Assembly: GCF_015477765.1 (NCBI RefSeq)
Contig: NZ_JADLQQ010000006.1
Location: forward strand, 310,001 to 374,000
Source: Nocardia transvalensis
Lineage (GTDB): Bacteria > Actinomycetota > Actinomycetes > Mycobacteriales > Mycobacteriaceae
Reading direction: 5' to 3'
DNA length: 64,000 bases
The notes under the pieces were generated by a model. It was given only the letters and a program-made list of their open reading frames with translations. It had not been told where the DNA came from and did not search any database. Made by a program: the position numbers and the translations under genes. Positions within the stretch are counted from its first letter, which is position 1. Each line of letters begins with the position of its first letter. Below are positions 53,471 to 61,092 of the stretch, piece after piece.

Positions 53471-54937
53471 ATGACGCAAGTGGCTCAGCCTGAGCAGCGG
53501 CAGCCCGAACGGACGGTGTTCGGGCATCCGATCGGCTTGGTGAATCTGTTCGGAGTCGAGCTGTGGGAACGGTTCTCGTTCTACGGCATGCTCACGATCC
53601 TGGGCTACTACTTGTACTACTCACTCGGCGAGGGCGGTCTGGGGCTCGAGAAGGCCACCGCCACCGGCATCGTCGGCGCGTACGGCGGCCTGGTGTATCT
53701 GTCCACCGTGCTGGGCGGTTGGGTCGCCGACCGGGTGCTGGGCATGGAGCGCACCGTGTTCTACGGCGGCGTGGTGGTCGTGGCCGGGCATCTCGCCTTG
53801 GCGGTACTCCCCGGGCTGGCCGGTGTAGGCGTGGGTCTGGTGCTGGTCGCGCTGGGCGCCGGCGCGCTGAAGGCCAATGCGTCCTCGCTGCTGGGCACCC
53901 TCTACGAGAAGGGTGACGCGCGGGCCGACGGCGGCTTCACGCTGTTCTACCTCGGCATCAACCTGGGCGCCTTCACCGGTCCGCTGGTGACCGGTGTGTT
54001 GCGGGACCATGCAGGCTTCCATTACGGATTCGGTGCGGCCGCCATCGGCATGACGTTGGGCCTGACCCAGTACGTGATCTTCCGGCGCAACCTGGGTGCG
54101 CATGGCCGCACCGTGCCGAATCCACTGCCGCGCAGCCAGGTCGGCAAGGTGCTGGGCGTGCTCGCCGCGGCGGTGATCGTGGTCGCGATCGCTCTGGCGA
54201 CGAAGCTGATCACGCTGTCGAACCTGTCCTGGGTGACGACCGGCGTCATCGCGGTCGCCTCGGTCGTGTACTTCGCGGTGATCCTGATGCATCCGAAGGT
54301 GACCGCGACCGAACGCACCCGGGTGCGCGCGTTCATCCCGCTGTTCATCGCCAATGCCGTGTTCTGGTCGCTGTTCCAGCAGATGTTCACCGTGCTGGCG
54401 GTCTACTCGGACACGCGGATGAACTGGTCGATCTTCGGCTGGACAGCGCCCTCGAACTGGGTCGGCTCGATGGAGCCGGTCTGGATCATCACGCTCTCCT
54501 CGTTGTTCGCGATCATGTGGACCCGCCTGGGCAACAGGGCGCCCAGCACGCCGCGCAAATTCGCCTATGGCGTGATCGGAATGGGTGCCGCCTTCCTGTT
54601 GTTCGTACCGCTGGCCGGATTCGAGGGCCGCAGCGTGCCGGCATTGCTGGTGTTCTTCATCCTGTGTGGCTTCGCGGTCTCCGAACTGCTGCTGTCCCCG
54701 ATCGGCCTGGCCGTGACGACCAAGCTTGCGCCCGAGGCGTTCCGGGCCCAGATGATGGCCCTGTACTTCTTCTCCATCGGCCTCGGCACCGCCATGTCCG
54801 GTGTGTTGTCCCGCTTCTACGACGCCGACCACGAGGTCGCCTACTTCGGCCTCACCGGCCTGGTCGCCATCGCGGTGGGCGTGATCGTCTACTTCTTCGC
54901 TCCCCGGGTAAGCCGTCTCATGGAGGGCGTCCACTGA
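53471..54937 (+). CDS. Proton-dependent oligopeptide transporter (POT/PTR2 family)
   Basis: A 488-residue, 14-segment MFS-type peptide transporter. The proton-coupling motif ExxERFxxYG is at residues 30-39 (ELWERFSFYG). The PTR signature GALKANASSLLGTLY and FTLFYLGINLGAFTGPL follow. TM7 has FWSLFQQMFTVLAVYSDTRMNW. It would import di/tripeptides with H+. It is monocistronic; the 219 bp upstream holds two inverted repeats. Confidence 0.93.
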   Translation: MTQVAQPEQRQPERTVFGHPIGLVNLFGVELWERFSFYGMLTILGYYLYYSLGEGGLGLEKATATGIVGAYGGLVYLSTVLGGWVADRVLGMERTVFYGGVVVVAGHLALAVLPGLAGVGVGLVLVALGAGALKANASSLLGTLYEKGDARADGGFTLFYLGINLGAFTGPLVTGVLRDHAGFHYGFGAAAIGMTLGLTQYVIFRRNLGAHGRTVPNPLPRSQVGKVLGVLAAAVIVVAIALATKLITLSNLSWVTTGVIAVASVVYFAVILMHPKVTATERTRVRAFIPLFIANAVFWSLFQQMFTVLAVYSDTRMNWSIFGWTAPSNWVGSMEPVWIITLSSLFAIMWTRLGNRAPSTPRKFAYGVIGMGAAFLLFVPLAGFEGRSVPALLVFFILCGFAVSELLLSPIGLAVTTKLAPEAFRAQMMALYFFSIGLGTAMSGVLSRFYDADHEVAYFGLTGLVAIAVGVIVYFFAPRVSRLMEGVH

Positions 54938-54992
54938 GCAAACTCCGGGATAATTCCGAGACGCCCGTACAAATTCGGTAGGCTACCCGCAC

Positions 54993-55066
54993 GCCCCCGT
55001 AGCCCAATTGGCAGAGGCAGCGGACTTAAAATCCGCCCAGTATCGGTTCGAGCCCGATCGGGGGCA
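54993..55066 (+). tRNA. tRNA-Leu (anticodon TAA) with a short variable loop
   Basis: A complete 74-nt cloverleaf. The acceptor is GCCCCCG/CGGGGGC, the D arm GCC...GGC with GG, the anticodon stem GCGGA/TCCGC with loop CTTAAAA (anticodon TAA), a 5-nt variable loop CCAGT, and the T arm ATCGG-TTCGAGC-CCGAT, with discriminator A. It should read the rare codon TTA. Bacterial Leu tRNAs normally have a long variable arm, which this lacks (see findings). CCA is not fully encoded. Confidence 0.88.
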
Positions 55067-55310
55067 CCGAGAGTGCAGGCAGGTGGCGCGGATCCGTGCG
55101 TAGGACCGGGTGCCCCGGGTTCGGGGCACCCGGTCACTCGTGTGTCCGGGGTGGGCCCGCGTGTCGGAGCGAGTCGCGGGGGCCGACCCATCCCGATGCC
55201 GCGCAGCTCCGAAGAAGATGCGGTGTCACTCTCAGATGGAATTACCCGCGGGTTGCCGCGATCTCTTTACCTGTGGCACAGCAACTCTGGACTCCGACAG
55301 AAGGGTGTCT

Positions 55311-55691
55311 ATGAAACTTTCCACGTTCGCGGCGGTCGTCGTGGCTTGTGCCGCGCTGACCGGTGCCGCTGCCACCGCCCACGCCCGGCCGGATCCGACG
55401 GCGTCGGTCGACAAGGCCGAGCTGACCGATTCGGGTCTCGAGGTCACGGTCAGCTACACCTGTGAGAGCGGTGAGATCGACACTCTGTCCGTCGTCGCCA
55501 GTCAGACCGCCGAAGGCGCCATGACACTCGGCGGTGATCAAGCGGACGCCGTGTGCGACGGGACGGACCAGACCAAGAAATTCACCATCACTCCGGCGGT
55601 GGGGGACCAATTCGAGTCCGGTGAGATCGAGGTGGTCTTCGAATTGATCGGGCCGAAGGCTGCGATTTTCGAAGAAACTGTCGAGGTGTAG
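55311..55691 (+). CDS. Small secreted protein
   Basis: A 126-residue protein. The Sec signal (KLSTFAAVVVACAALTGAAA, cleavage likely after HA at about residue 24) is followed by a ~100-residue beta-rich acidic domain with two cysteines (YTCESGE and DAVCDGT), which could form one disulfide. No family recognised. It lies 2 bp upstream of a second exported-protein gene, so the two are co-expressed. A related immunoglobulin-like fold is plausible but not demonstrable. Confidence 0.65.
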   Translation: MKLSTFAAVVVACAALTGAAATAHARPDPTASVDKAELTDSGLEVTVSYTCESGEIDTLSVVASQTAEGAMTLGGDQADAVCDGTDQTKKFTITPAVGDQFESGEIEVVFELIGPKAAIFEETVEV

Positions 55692-55693
55692 GC

Positions 55694-56182
55694 ATGCGAG
55701 AGGGAGGCACGACGATTAAGCGATCGACAGGGGCACTGCTGCTTGTCACGTCCCTGCTCACCATGGGTTGCATCGGTGCCGTGACGGCGGACGCCCAGCC
55801 GTCCGAGGAGTGCGGTACACAGGCCGAGGACTACTACGGTGCATGGGTGGGTCGGATGGGAAACCGGTCCGACATCCCCCGATGGAAGATCACGTTGTAC
55901 CCGCCGCAAAAGGTTGATGGTGAAATGTACTCGTCCTACTACACCGACAAGACTTTCACCGGTGAGTTCGTTATCGATCCTGGCCAGCGAGACAAGGTTG
56001 CCGTGACGTTGAACTCGGAGAAGGCTCCGTTGCTCAACCGCACGGTCCGGTTCGAGCCTATTTGCCCGTCCGGCACCACCAGGCCGGACGCCCTCAGGTA
56101 CCACTACAAATATGGTGGCCCGGTGGGTGGAGGAAAATCCGAGTGGGTCGACAACTTCGCCGACCTGAGGCCGGAGAGCTGA
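55694..56182 (+). CDS. Secreted protein or lipoprotein, unknown function
   Basis: A 162-residue protein with an N-terminal export signal (IKRSTGALLLVTSLLTMGCI). The LTMGC sequence could be a lipobox, with DAQPSEE as an alternative signal-peptidase site. The mature part has WKITLYPPQKVDGEMYSSYY and a second Cys pair (EECGT, EPICPSG). No recognised domain. Second gene of a two-gene exported-protein unit ending in a GAAA-loop hairpin. Confidence 0.6.
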   Translation: MREGGTTIKRSTGALLLVTSLLTMGCIGAVTADAQPSEECGTQAEDYYGAWVGRMGNRSDIPRWKITLYPPQKVDGEMYSSYYTDKTFTGEFVIDPGQRDKVAVTLNSEKAPLLNRTVRFEPICPSGTTRPDALRYHYKYGGPVGGGKSEWVDNFADLRPES

Positions 56183-56186
56183 TGTG

Positions 56187-56218
56187 AGAAGACCTCCGCC
56201 GAAAGGTGGGGGTCTTCT
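56187..56218. terminator. Bidirectional hairpin terminator
   Basis: AGAAGACCTCCGCC (56187-56200) pairs with GGTGGGGGTCTTCT (56205-56218), 12 Watson-Crick and 2 G-U pairs, with a GAAA tetraloop. It lies between convergent genes. Confidence 0.75.
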
Positions 56219-56219
56219 G

Positions 56220-56531
56220 TCACCGATCTTCGGTGTAGTCGGCGACCCAGTCGGTGGCGGCGGACTTGGCGCTGTCGAGGCAGGGGCTGGAGGCCTCGCG
56301 GAGGAACTGGTTGTCGCGGGTGGTGATCGTCCAGACGTAGGTTGTCTGGGTGGTTGCTAGGATTCGGGCGCGGACGGGGCCGAAGTCCTTGGTCAGTTGC
56401 TGCCGCTCCGGATCGCCGCCGAGAACCCAGCCGTCGCTTGCATCTTCGGGCGTGATCTGTCCGTCACTCATCGCGATCCTCGTTGCCGGGAGGCCGGACA
56501 TCTTGTGATGGCGAGCGAGCTGTGCAGCCAT
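56220..56531 (-). CDS. Hypothetical small protein
   Basis: A frame of 103 residues ends 2 bp from the bidirectional hairpin, which suggests a real convergent transcript. The C-terminal part (ATTQTTYVWTITTRDNQFLR, then CLDSAKSAATDWVADYTEDR) looks like a small beta-rich domain. The start is uncertain: ATG 56531, 56501 or 56471; the last begins MSDGQITPEDASDGW. No family recognised. It is divergent from the HxlR-SCP2 gene. Confidence 0.45.
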   Translation of the reverse strand: MAAQLARHHKMSGLPATRIAMSDGQITPEDASDGWVLGGDPERQQLTKDFGPVRARILATTQTTYVWTITTRDNQFLREASSPCLDSAKSAATDWVADYTEDR

Positions 56532-56621
56532 GTATGTACTCTTCCATAAAGTTTCGAAGTGCGGAAGACGGTAATTGAAGTGAGACCTTCGGATACGCTT
56601 CCCGAGTGTTAGGGTCATAGA

Positions 56622-57326
56622 GTGCCGCGCCGTACCTACGATCAGTTCTGCGGTCTCGCTCTGGCGCTCGACATCGTCGGGGAGCGGTGGACCCTGCTGA
56701 TCGTGCGCGAGCTGATGTCCGGGCCGAAGCGCTACTCCGATCTGGCCGCGGCGCTGGACGGCATCGGGACGAGCCTGCTTGCCAGCCGCGTCAAGCAACT
56801 GGAGTTCGACGGCATCATCGCGCGGCGTCACCTGCGCCCGCCGATCGCCTCGACGGTGTACGAACTGACCGCGGTGGGCCGGGAACTGGCGCGGGCGATG
56901 ATCCCGCTCGCCCTCTGGGGTTCCAGGCACTACACCGAGGGCGGCCGCGCTCCCACGCAACGCTTCCGCGCCGAGTGGGCGCTGGTCTTCCTGGCTCAGC
57001 TCTTCGACCCGGATGCGTTGAGAGGCATTGACGCCTACTACGAATTCCACGCCGACGGCAGCGTCGCCCACCTCCACATCCACGACGGCCGAGCCGACGT
57101 CTACTCCGGCCCCGGTGACCACCCACCCGACGCCACCTTCACCTACGACTCCGGCACCCTGGCCGCCATCATCGCCGGCACTCTCTCCGTCCCCGATGCC
57201 CTGGCCCAACAACGCATCGAAGCCTCCGGCAACCCAGAAGCAATCGGCCAACTCCTCACCCCACTCCTCGCCGCCCTCGAAACCATCGCCCCCAAACCTT
57301 CGTCGAGCGAGCAACGTCGCGAGTAA
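56622..57326 (+). CDS. HxlR-type regulator fused to an SCP2-like sterol-binding domain
   Basis: A 234-residue protein. The N-terminal ~100 residues form a winged-helix HxlR domain (ALDIVGERWTLLIVRELMSGPK, YSDLAAALDGIGTSLLASRV, ARRHLRPPIASTVYELT). A C-terminal SCP2-like domain (about 115-225) has YEFHADGSVAHLHIHDGRADVYSG and DATFTYDSGTLAAIIAGTLS. Fusing a DNA-binding domain to a lipid-carrier fold suggests that a hydrophobic ligand tunes repression; that is inference. GTG start 56622. Its target may be itself or the divergent small gene. Confidence 0.82.
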   Translation: MPRRTYDQFCGLALALDIVGERWTLLIVRELMSGPKRYSDLAAALDGIGTSLLASRVKQLEFDGIIARRHLRPPIASTVYELTAVGRELARAMIPLALWGSRHYTEGGRAPTQRFRAEWALVFLAQLFDPDALRGIDAYYEFHADGSVAHLHIHDGRADVYSGPGDHPPDATFTYDSGTLAAIIAGTLSVPDALAQQRIEASGNPEAIGQLLTPLLAALETIAPKPSSSEQRRE

Positions 57327-57346
57327 ATCGCGAGAGGCCAACAGCC

Positions 57347-58270
57347 TCAGTGCTCGCTCAGGAGTTCTCGGGTTTGGGCGAGGAGGGCGTATTGGTGGGG
57401 GAGGTCAGGGCCGGAGAGGTTGATGATGAAGGTGGTTGCGCCTGAATGGGCGTAGGCGGATAGGCGGTCGGCCAGTTTTTCGGGTGGGCCGCTGATCACT
57501 AGTCGGTTTGCTCTTTCCTCGGAGAGGCCGTCTTCGCCGGTCAGGGAGCGGAGGAAGCGGACTACGCGGTCGTGGCCTTGGCGCTCGCCTTCGGAAATGG
57601 TGGTCAGGGCGGCGAATACGGTGGTGCCGATTTGGGGTGTGGGGGTGCCTGCCTCTTTCGCCAGGGCCGACAAAGCGGCTGTGCGGGCGGCGAGTTCGTC
57701 GGGAGTGAGGAGCGAGGCCAGCCATCCGGCGCCGTGGTCGATGGCACGCCGCAACGCGCGGTCCGACATGCCGCCTATCCACAAAGGTGGGGCCGGGACG
57801 GGCGGGTCGAGCGTCAGTGTCGGCTTGCCGGGCACGGTTAGCAGCGGTGTCGATCGTCCTGCGAACAGGTCGGGCAACGCGCGCAGCATCGCATCGGTTC
57901 GGCGGCCGCGGGCGGTGTAGGGAACCCCGCCGGCGGGCCACTCGTCCGGATGGCCTCCGGCGCCGACGCCGAGCAGGACGCGGTCGCCGGACAGATACTG
58001 CAGGGAGGCAAGCTGTTTCGCCGCCCACGCCTGCTGCCGCAGGGCCAGCAGCATGACGCCGAAACCCAGGTGAATGCGCTCGGTGACCGCGGCGGCACCG
58101 GCGAGGGCGACAACGCTGTCCAGGAACGGTGTCTGCGCGCTCAGGTGGTCGCCGACCCACACCGTATCCAATCCGGCCTGTTCGGCATGCCGAGCCAAGG
58201 CGGGAATATCGCCGATGGTTCCGCCGTGGCCGACGAAGGTGGGAAGTGAGACACCGAGATTCAGCGGCAT
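57347..58270 (-). CDS. LLM-class (luciferase-like) F420/FMN-dependent oxidoreductase
   Basis: A 307-residue TIM-barrel flavoprotein. LGVSLPTFVGHGGTIGDIPA, GLDTVWVGDHLS, GDRVLLGVGAGGHPDEWPA and PLWIGGMSDRALRRAI are characteristic. In actinobacteria most of these use F420, though FMN is possible. The start ATG 58270 lies 44 bp from a 16-bp palindrome and divergent from a MerR gene, so it is probably the MerR target. The substrate is unknown. Confidence 0.85.
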   Translation of the reverse strand: MPLNLGVSLPTFVGHGGTIGDIPALARHAEQAGLDTVWVGDHLSAQTPFLDSVVALAGAAAVTERIHLGFGVMLLALRQQAWAAKQLASLQYLSGDRVLLGVGAGGHPDEWPAGGVPYTARGRRTDAMLRALPDLFAGRSTPLLTVPGKPTLTLDPPVPAPPLWIGGMSDRALRRAIDHGAGWLASLLTPDELAARTAALSALAKEAGTPTPQIGTTVFAALTTISEGERQGHDRVVRFLRSLTGEDGLSEERANRLVISGPPEKLADRLSAYAHSGATTFIINLSGPDLPHQYALLAQTRELLSEH

Positions 58271-58313
58271 GGCAGTCCTTCCGTGCAACGTATGGTGAGG
58301 CTTACCTTGCCCG

Positions 58314-58329
58314 CTCAACCCGGGTTGAG
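58314..58329. promoter_or_regulatory. MerR-type operator
   Basis: CTCAACCCGGGTTGAG is a perfect 16-bp palindrome. On the minus strand it follows TTGAAC, as MerR-family operators sit between -35 and -10 of their target promoters. It lies between the LLM oxidoreductase and MerR genes. Confidence 0.72.
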
Positions 58330-58342
58330 TTCAACTGGTTCG

Positions 58343-58732
58343 GTGAGCGACCTGACATCGATCCGGCAAGTTGCCGACCACTTCGCGATCCCCGTGTCGA
58401 CGCTGCACTACTGGGAGCGGTGCGGGTTCATCACACCCAGCCGACGGTCCGGACGCCGGTACTACGACCGCGACCAGATCTATCGCATAGCGCTGATTCG
58501 CCTGTGGCGGGCCACCGGGCAGATGTCCGTCGACGAGATCGCCGCCGTCCTGGATGCTCGCGCGGCCACCGGCGATTGGCGTGAGATCGTCACCTCTCGG
58601 ATCGCCACGATCGAGGCCCGCATGGCCGAATTGGACGACGCCCGCACCTACCTGCGGCATCTGCTCGAATGCCCGCGACACGACGGACTCGAACAGTGCG
58701 AAGGCTTCCGCGCCGCGGTCACCCTCCCGTGA
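58343..58732 (+). CDS. MerR-family regulator
   Basis: A 129-residue protein. The N-terminal MerR HTH-wing (TSIRQVADHFAIPVSTLHYW, ERCGFITPSRRSGRRYYDRDQ) is followed by a dimerisation helix (ATIEARMAELDDARTYLRHL). The tail ECPRHDGLEQCEGF has two Cys, so a metal or redox effector is possible. GTG 58343 is chosen because the operator palindrome lies upstream of it; the earlier in-frame ATG at 58283 would place the palindrome inside the gene. Confidence 0.85.
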   Translation: MSDLTSIRQVADHFAIPVSTLHYWERCGFITPSRRSGRRYYDRDQIYRIALIRLWRATGQMSVDEIAAVLDARAATGDWREIVTSRIATIEARMAELDDARTYLRHLLECPRHDGLEQCEGFRAAVTLP

Positions 58733-58932
58733 AGGGGTCGAGGAACAGGCGTTCACAAGGCGGACGCGGGAGCAGGTGCGGGGCGTCGGTGGGATCGATG
58801 ATTATTTCGACTGCCCCGCAACGCGCGCCAAGACGTGGACACGCTCGAATACCTTTACGGACAACTGCATTCGTCCGCCCTCGATCGCAACGAGTCGCTG
58901 AGCCCGAACAGGCGGGTTGTGAGCCGGATAGG

Positions 58933-59280
58933 ATGGTCAGGGTGTGCCCACACTTTTGCAAATCCACATACAGCGGGGCTAACGGGACCTGCGTCGAGGT
59001 CTCCCTTGGGCGCGATTCGGTGCTCATCCGAGACAGCAAGTACGCGGGGCCCGCGGATCAACAACCCATCGTCTCCATCGCCCCCACGGACTGGCAGTCC
59101 TTCCTCGACCTCGTCCTGAGCAGCGAGTCGGGCACCCTCCCCGGCGGCATCAAGCTGTCACTCCACCCCGGCGGCGGTGCGACCATCACTGCCGAGACCG
59201 CCGCTCTCGTCTACAGCGCGGCCGAATGGGACGCCTTCACCAAAGGCGTCGCAGACGGCCAATTCACCCGCCGCCCCTGA
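58933..59280 (+). CDS. DUF397 (BldB-like) protein without a partner
   Basis: A 115-residue protein with the DUF397 pattern CKSTYSGANGTCVEVSLGRD, VLIRDSKYAG and FxxxV..LV motifs. A second C-terminal repeat of the family end (VYSAAEWDAFTKGVADGQF) follows, so it looks like an extended or one-and-a-half-domain member. DUF397 proteins are small acidic partners of XRE/DUF5753 regulators in actinomycete development (BldB, AbaA-type loci). No XRE gene is adjacent. The ATG at 58933 (GGATAGG upstream) or GTG 58942 starts it. Confidence 0.8.
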   Translation: MVRVCPHFCKSTYSGANGTCVEVSLGRDSVLIRDSKYAGPADQQPIVSIAPTDWQSFLDLVLSSESGTLPGGIKLSLHPGGGATITAETAALVYSAAEWDAFTKGVADGQFTRRP

Positions 59281-59326
59281 TCCTTTCCGGATCTGGGCGG
59301 CGGGTTATGGCATAAGCCCTACCCGA

Positions 59327-59617
59327 TCAGGAAGCCTGGTCCTGCTGGGCCAGGATGAAAGCGCCCTGGCCGTCGGCGTCCAAGCCGGTGTCGAGGATCT
59401 TGTCGTCCAGGAAGGCGGCCGCCCGCTCGTCCAGGAAGACGCGAGAGCCTTCGGCGTTGAGGACCTGGTCTTCTTCGGCCGGGGCCGGGGCGACCGCGAG
59501 CTGCAGGGCCTCGGCGTTATCGGCCGCGAAGATTCGCAAACCCGCGCCTTCCGGCGTGCCCTCCGCCGAGGTGAGAGTGCGAACGGCCTCGATGGCAGTA
59601 GGCGTGAGCATCAGCAT
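59327..59617 (-). CDS. HesB/IscA-like protein lacking cysteines
   Basis: A 96-residue protein resembling HesB/IscA A-type carriers (LTPTAIEAVRTLTSAEG, GAGLRIFAADN, LNAEGSRVFLDERAAAFLDDKILD). It contains no cysteine, so the three Cys that bind Fe-S clusters are all missing. It is thus a fold relative that cannot act as a cluster carrier in the usual way. ATG 59617 or 59611 starts it. No isc/suf genes are nearby. Function unknown. Confidence 0.7.
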   Translation of the reverse strand: MLMLTPTAIEAVRTLTSAEGTPEGAGLRIFAADNAEALQLAVAPAPAEEDQVLNAEGSRVFLDERAAAFLDDKILDTGLDADGQGAFILAQQDQAS

Positions 59618-59732
59618 TTGGTCTGGTTCCTTCCGCTGTCGTGGGCGTTCTCTCTGGAGTAGCCAGAAGTTGCTCGACGAAACAACATCTTCCGCATCGG
59701 CCCCATCTCCCCTGCTCGGAAGGTGTTTACGA

Positions 59733-60419
59733 TCAGTTGACGGCCTGGGTGCGCAACGCGTCGAAGAACCACCACGCCGCCACGACCGCGACCGGGACAC
59801 CGATGACGACATTGCCGACGACGGCGCCGATGGCACCTGCCGCGACGGCCGTGGTGAGGCATCCGCCCAGGAATCCGGGGACCGCGAGCACGCCGATGGT
59901 CGGGACGGCCGCCGCCGCACCCACCAGCGCGCCACCGGCGACACAGCCGACCACCGCCCCGACGGCCGTGCCGAGCAGTGTGCCCAGGGCGATTCCGAGC
60001 CCGGCCTGGGTGGAGAAGTTCATGACGGCCGTATTGAATTCGGGCGATTGCGGGTCGATAGCGATGTCCTGTGCGCGGACCGCCGGGCCCGGCGCGGGCA
60101 CGGCATGGGCCGCGTCGGTGTCCGGGGTGAGGGTCACGGTCGACGCGTCGATCGCGGCGGCGATCGGGAAGACGGCGTTGTCGCGTCGATAGGTGAGCGG
60201 GAACGTCGCTGCCGGAGCTCCCGAGGGATCGCGCAGCTCGAGGCGCCCGTCGGTGGCCGCCAGGCTGCCCTTGTCGACGCTCAGCACCACGGACTTGTCG
60301 ACCAGACGCAGCGAGTAGCCGATGGATTCGGGCGCCGGATCGGCGGTGGCTCGCCCGGCGGACCCGGCGACCGCCGCCACCGCGCACATCGAAACCACTG
60401 CGAACGTCAGAGTCTTCAT
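59733..60419 (-). CDS. Exported protein with a C-terminal glycine-zipper membrane region
   Basis: A 228-residue protein. The signal peptide (KTLTFAVVSMCAVAAVAGSA, cleavage near ATA-DP) is followed by a ~100-residue beta-rich domain (YSLRLVDKSVVLSVDKGSL...). A long Gly/Ala/Val-rich hydrophobic region (about 138-215) has GxxxG repeats such as GLGIALGTLLGTAVGAVVG, ending with a charged tail. This architecture (soluble domain plus glycine-zipper) recurs in Nocardia exported proteins of unknown role; I do not assign a function. Monocistronic. Confidence 0.7.
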   Translation of the reverse strand: MKTLTFAVVSMCAVAAVAGSAGRATADPAPESIGYSLRLVDKSVVLSVDKGSLAATDGRLELRDPSGAPAATFPLTYRRDNAVFPIAAAIDASTVTLTPDTDAAHAVPAPGPAVRAQDIAIDPQSPEFNTAVMNFSTQAGLGIALGTLLGTAVGAVVGCVAGGALVGAAAAVPTIGVLAVPGFLGGCLTTAVAAGAIGAVVGNVVIGVPVAVVAAWWFFDALRTQAVN

Positions 60420-60535
60420 CGACAGATCTACCTTCTTGCCAGAGGAGTAGCACCGAAGCGTGCCGTCGGTGAAGGTCGGGGACAGGGCCGAAGAAGTTCC
60501 CCGTGAGCACCCCGATCGTGACGTGTATCACGGTC

Positions 60536-60988
60536 TCAGCGTGGCAGCCGGGCCTCCACGTCGCGGGGGTCGAGTTCCCGGCGGCAGTGGGCGCAGACGA
60601 CGACGGCGTGGGTGTCGTGGTCGCAGGGCATGTGGTGCAGGCGGACCGGCTCGCCCAGGGCGGGGCGGTGCACGTCGGCCCAGTGCAGCAGCGCCAGGAT
60701 CGCGCCGTACAGGTCTCGGCCGGCGGGGGTCAGCACGTACTCGTACCAGTCGGGATCGGTGCGATATCTGCGGCGTTGCAGCAGGCCGAGGGTGACGAGT
60801 TCGTCGAGGCGGGCCGCCAGGACCTTTCTGGTAATGCCGAGGTTGCGCGCCATCTCACCGAATCTGCGCACGCCGTAAAAGCTTTCGCGCAGGATGAGCA
60901 GGCTCCAGCGTTTGCCGATCACCTCGGCGGCGCTTTCTATACCGTCCGTGCGCTGGTGGGGGCCCGGGGATTTCGACTGGTTACTCAC
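60536..60988 (-). CDS. HxlR-family transcriptional regulator
   Basis: A 150-residue winged-helix protein: EVIGKRWSLLILRESFYGVR, RFGEMARNLGITRKVLAARLDELVTLGLL and the wing RYRTDPDWYEYVLT. The tail has a possible zinc or redox site: MPCDHDTH and VCAHCRREL (three Cys, three His). It is divergent from the enoyl-CoA hydratase gene. The 104 bp between them carry three TAGTTTC-like repeats, its likely operator. Confidence 0.87.
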   Translation of the reverse strand: MSNQSKSPGPHQRTDGIESAAEVIGKRWSLLILRESFYGVRRFGEMARNLGITRKVLAARLDELVTLGLLQRRRYRTDPDWYEYVLTPAGRDLYGAILALLHWADVHRPALGEPVRLHHMPCDHDTHAVVVCAHCRRELDPRDVEARLPR

Positions 60989-60995
60989 GGGAACC

Positions 60996-61037
60996 TAGTT
61001 TCTCGTTCCGAAGTGGTTTCGTTGCCATACTAGTTTC
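60996..61037. promoter_or_regulatory. Direct-repeat operator candidate
   Basis: TAGTTTC (60996), TGGTTTC (61014) and TAGTTTC (61031) recur at 17-18 bp spacing between the divergent HxlR and enoyl-CoA hydratase genes, just before the hydratase leader. Confidence 0.45.
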
Positions 61038-61092
61038 TTCGGGTTACTACTGGACATGTTCAGGTCTACTCGGTAGGAAACGGAGGGCTGTC

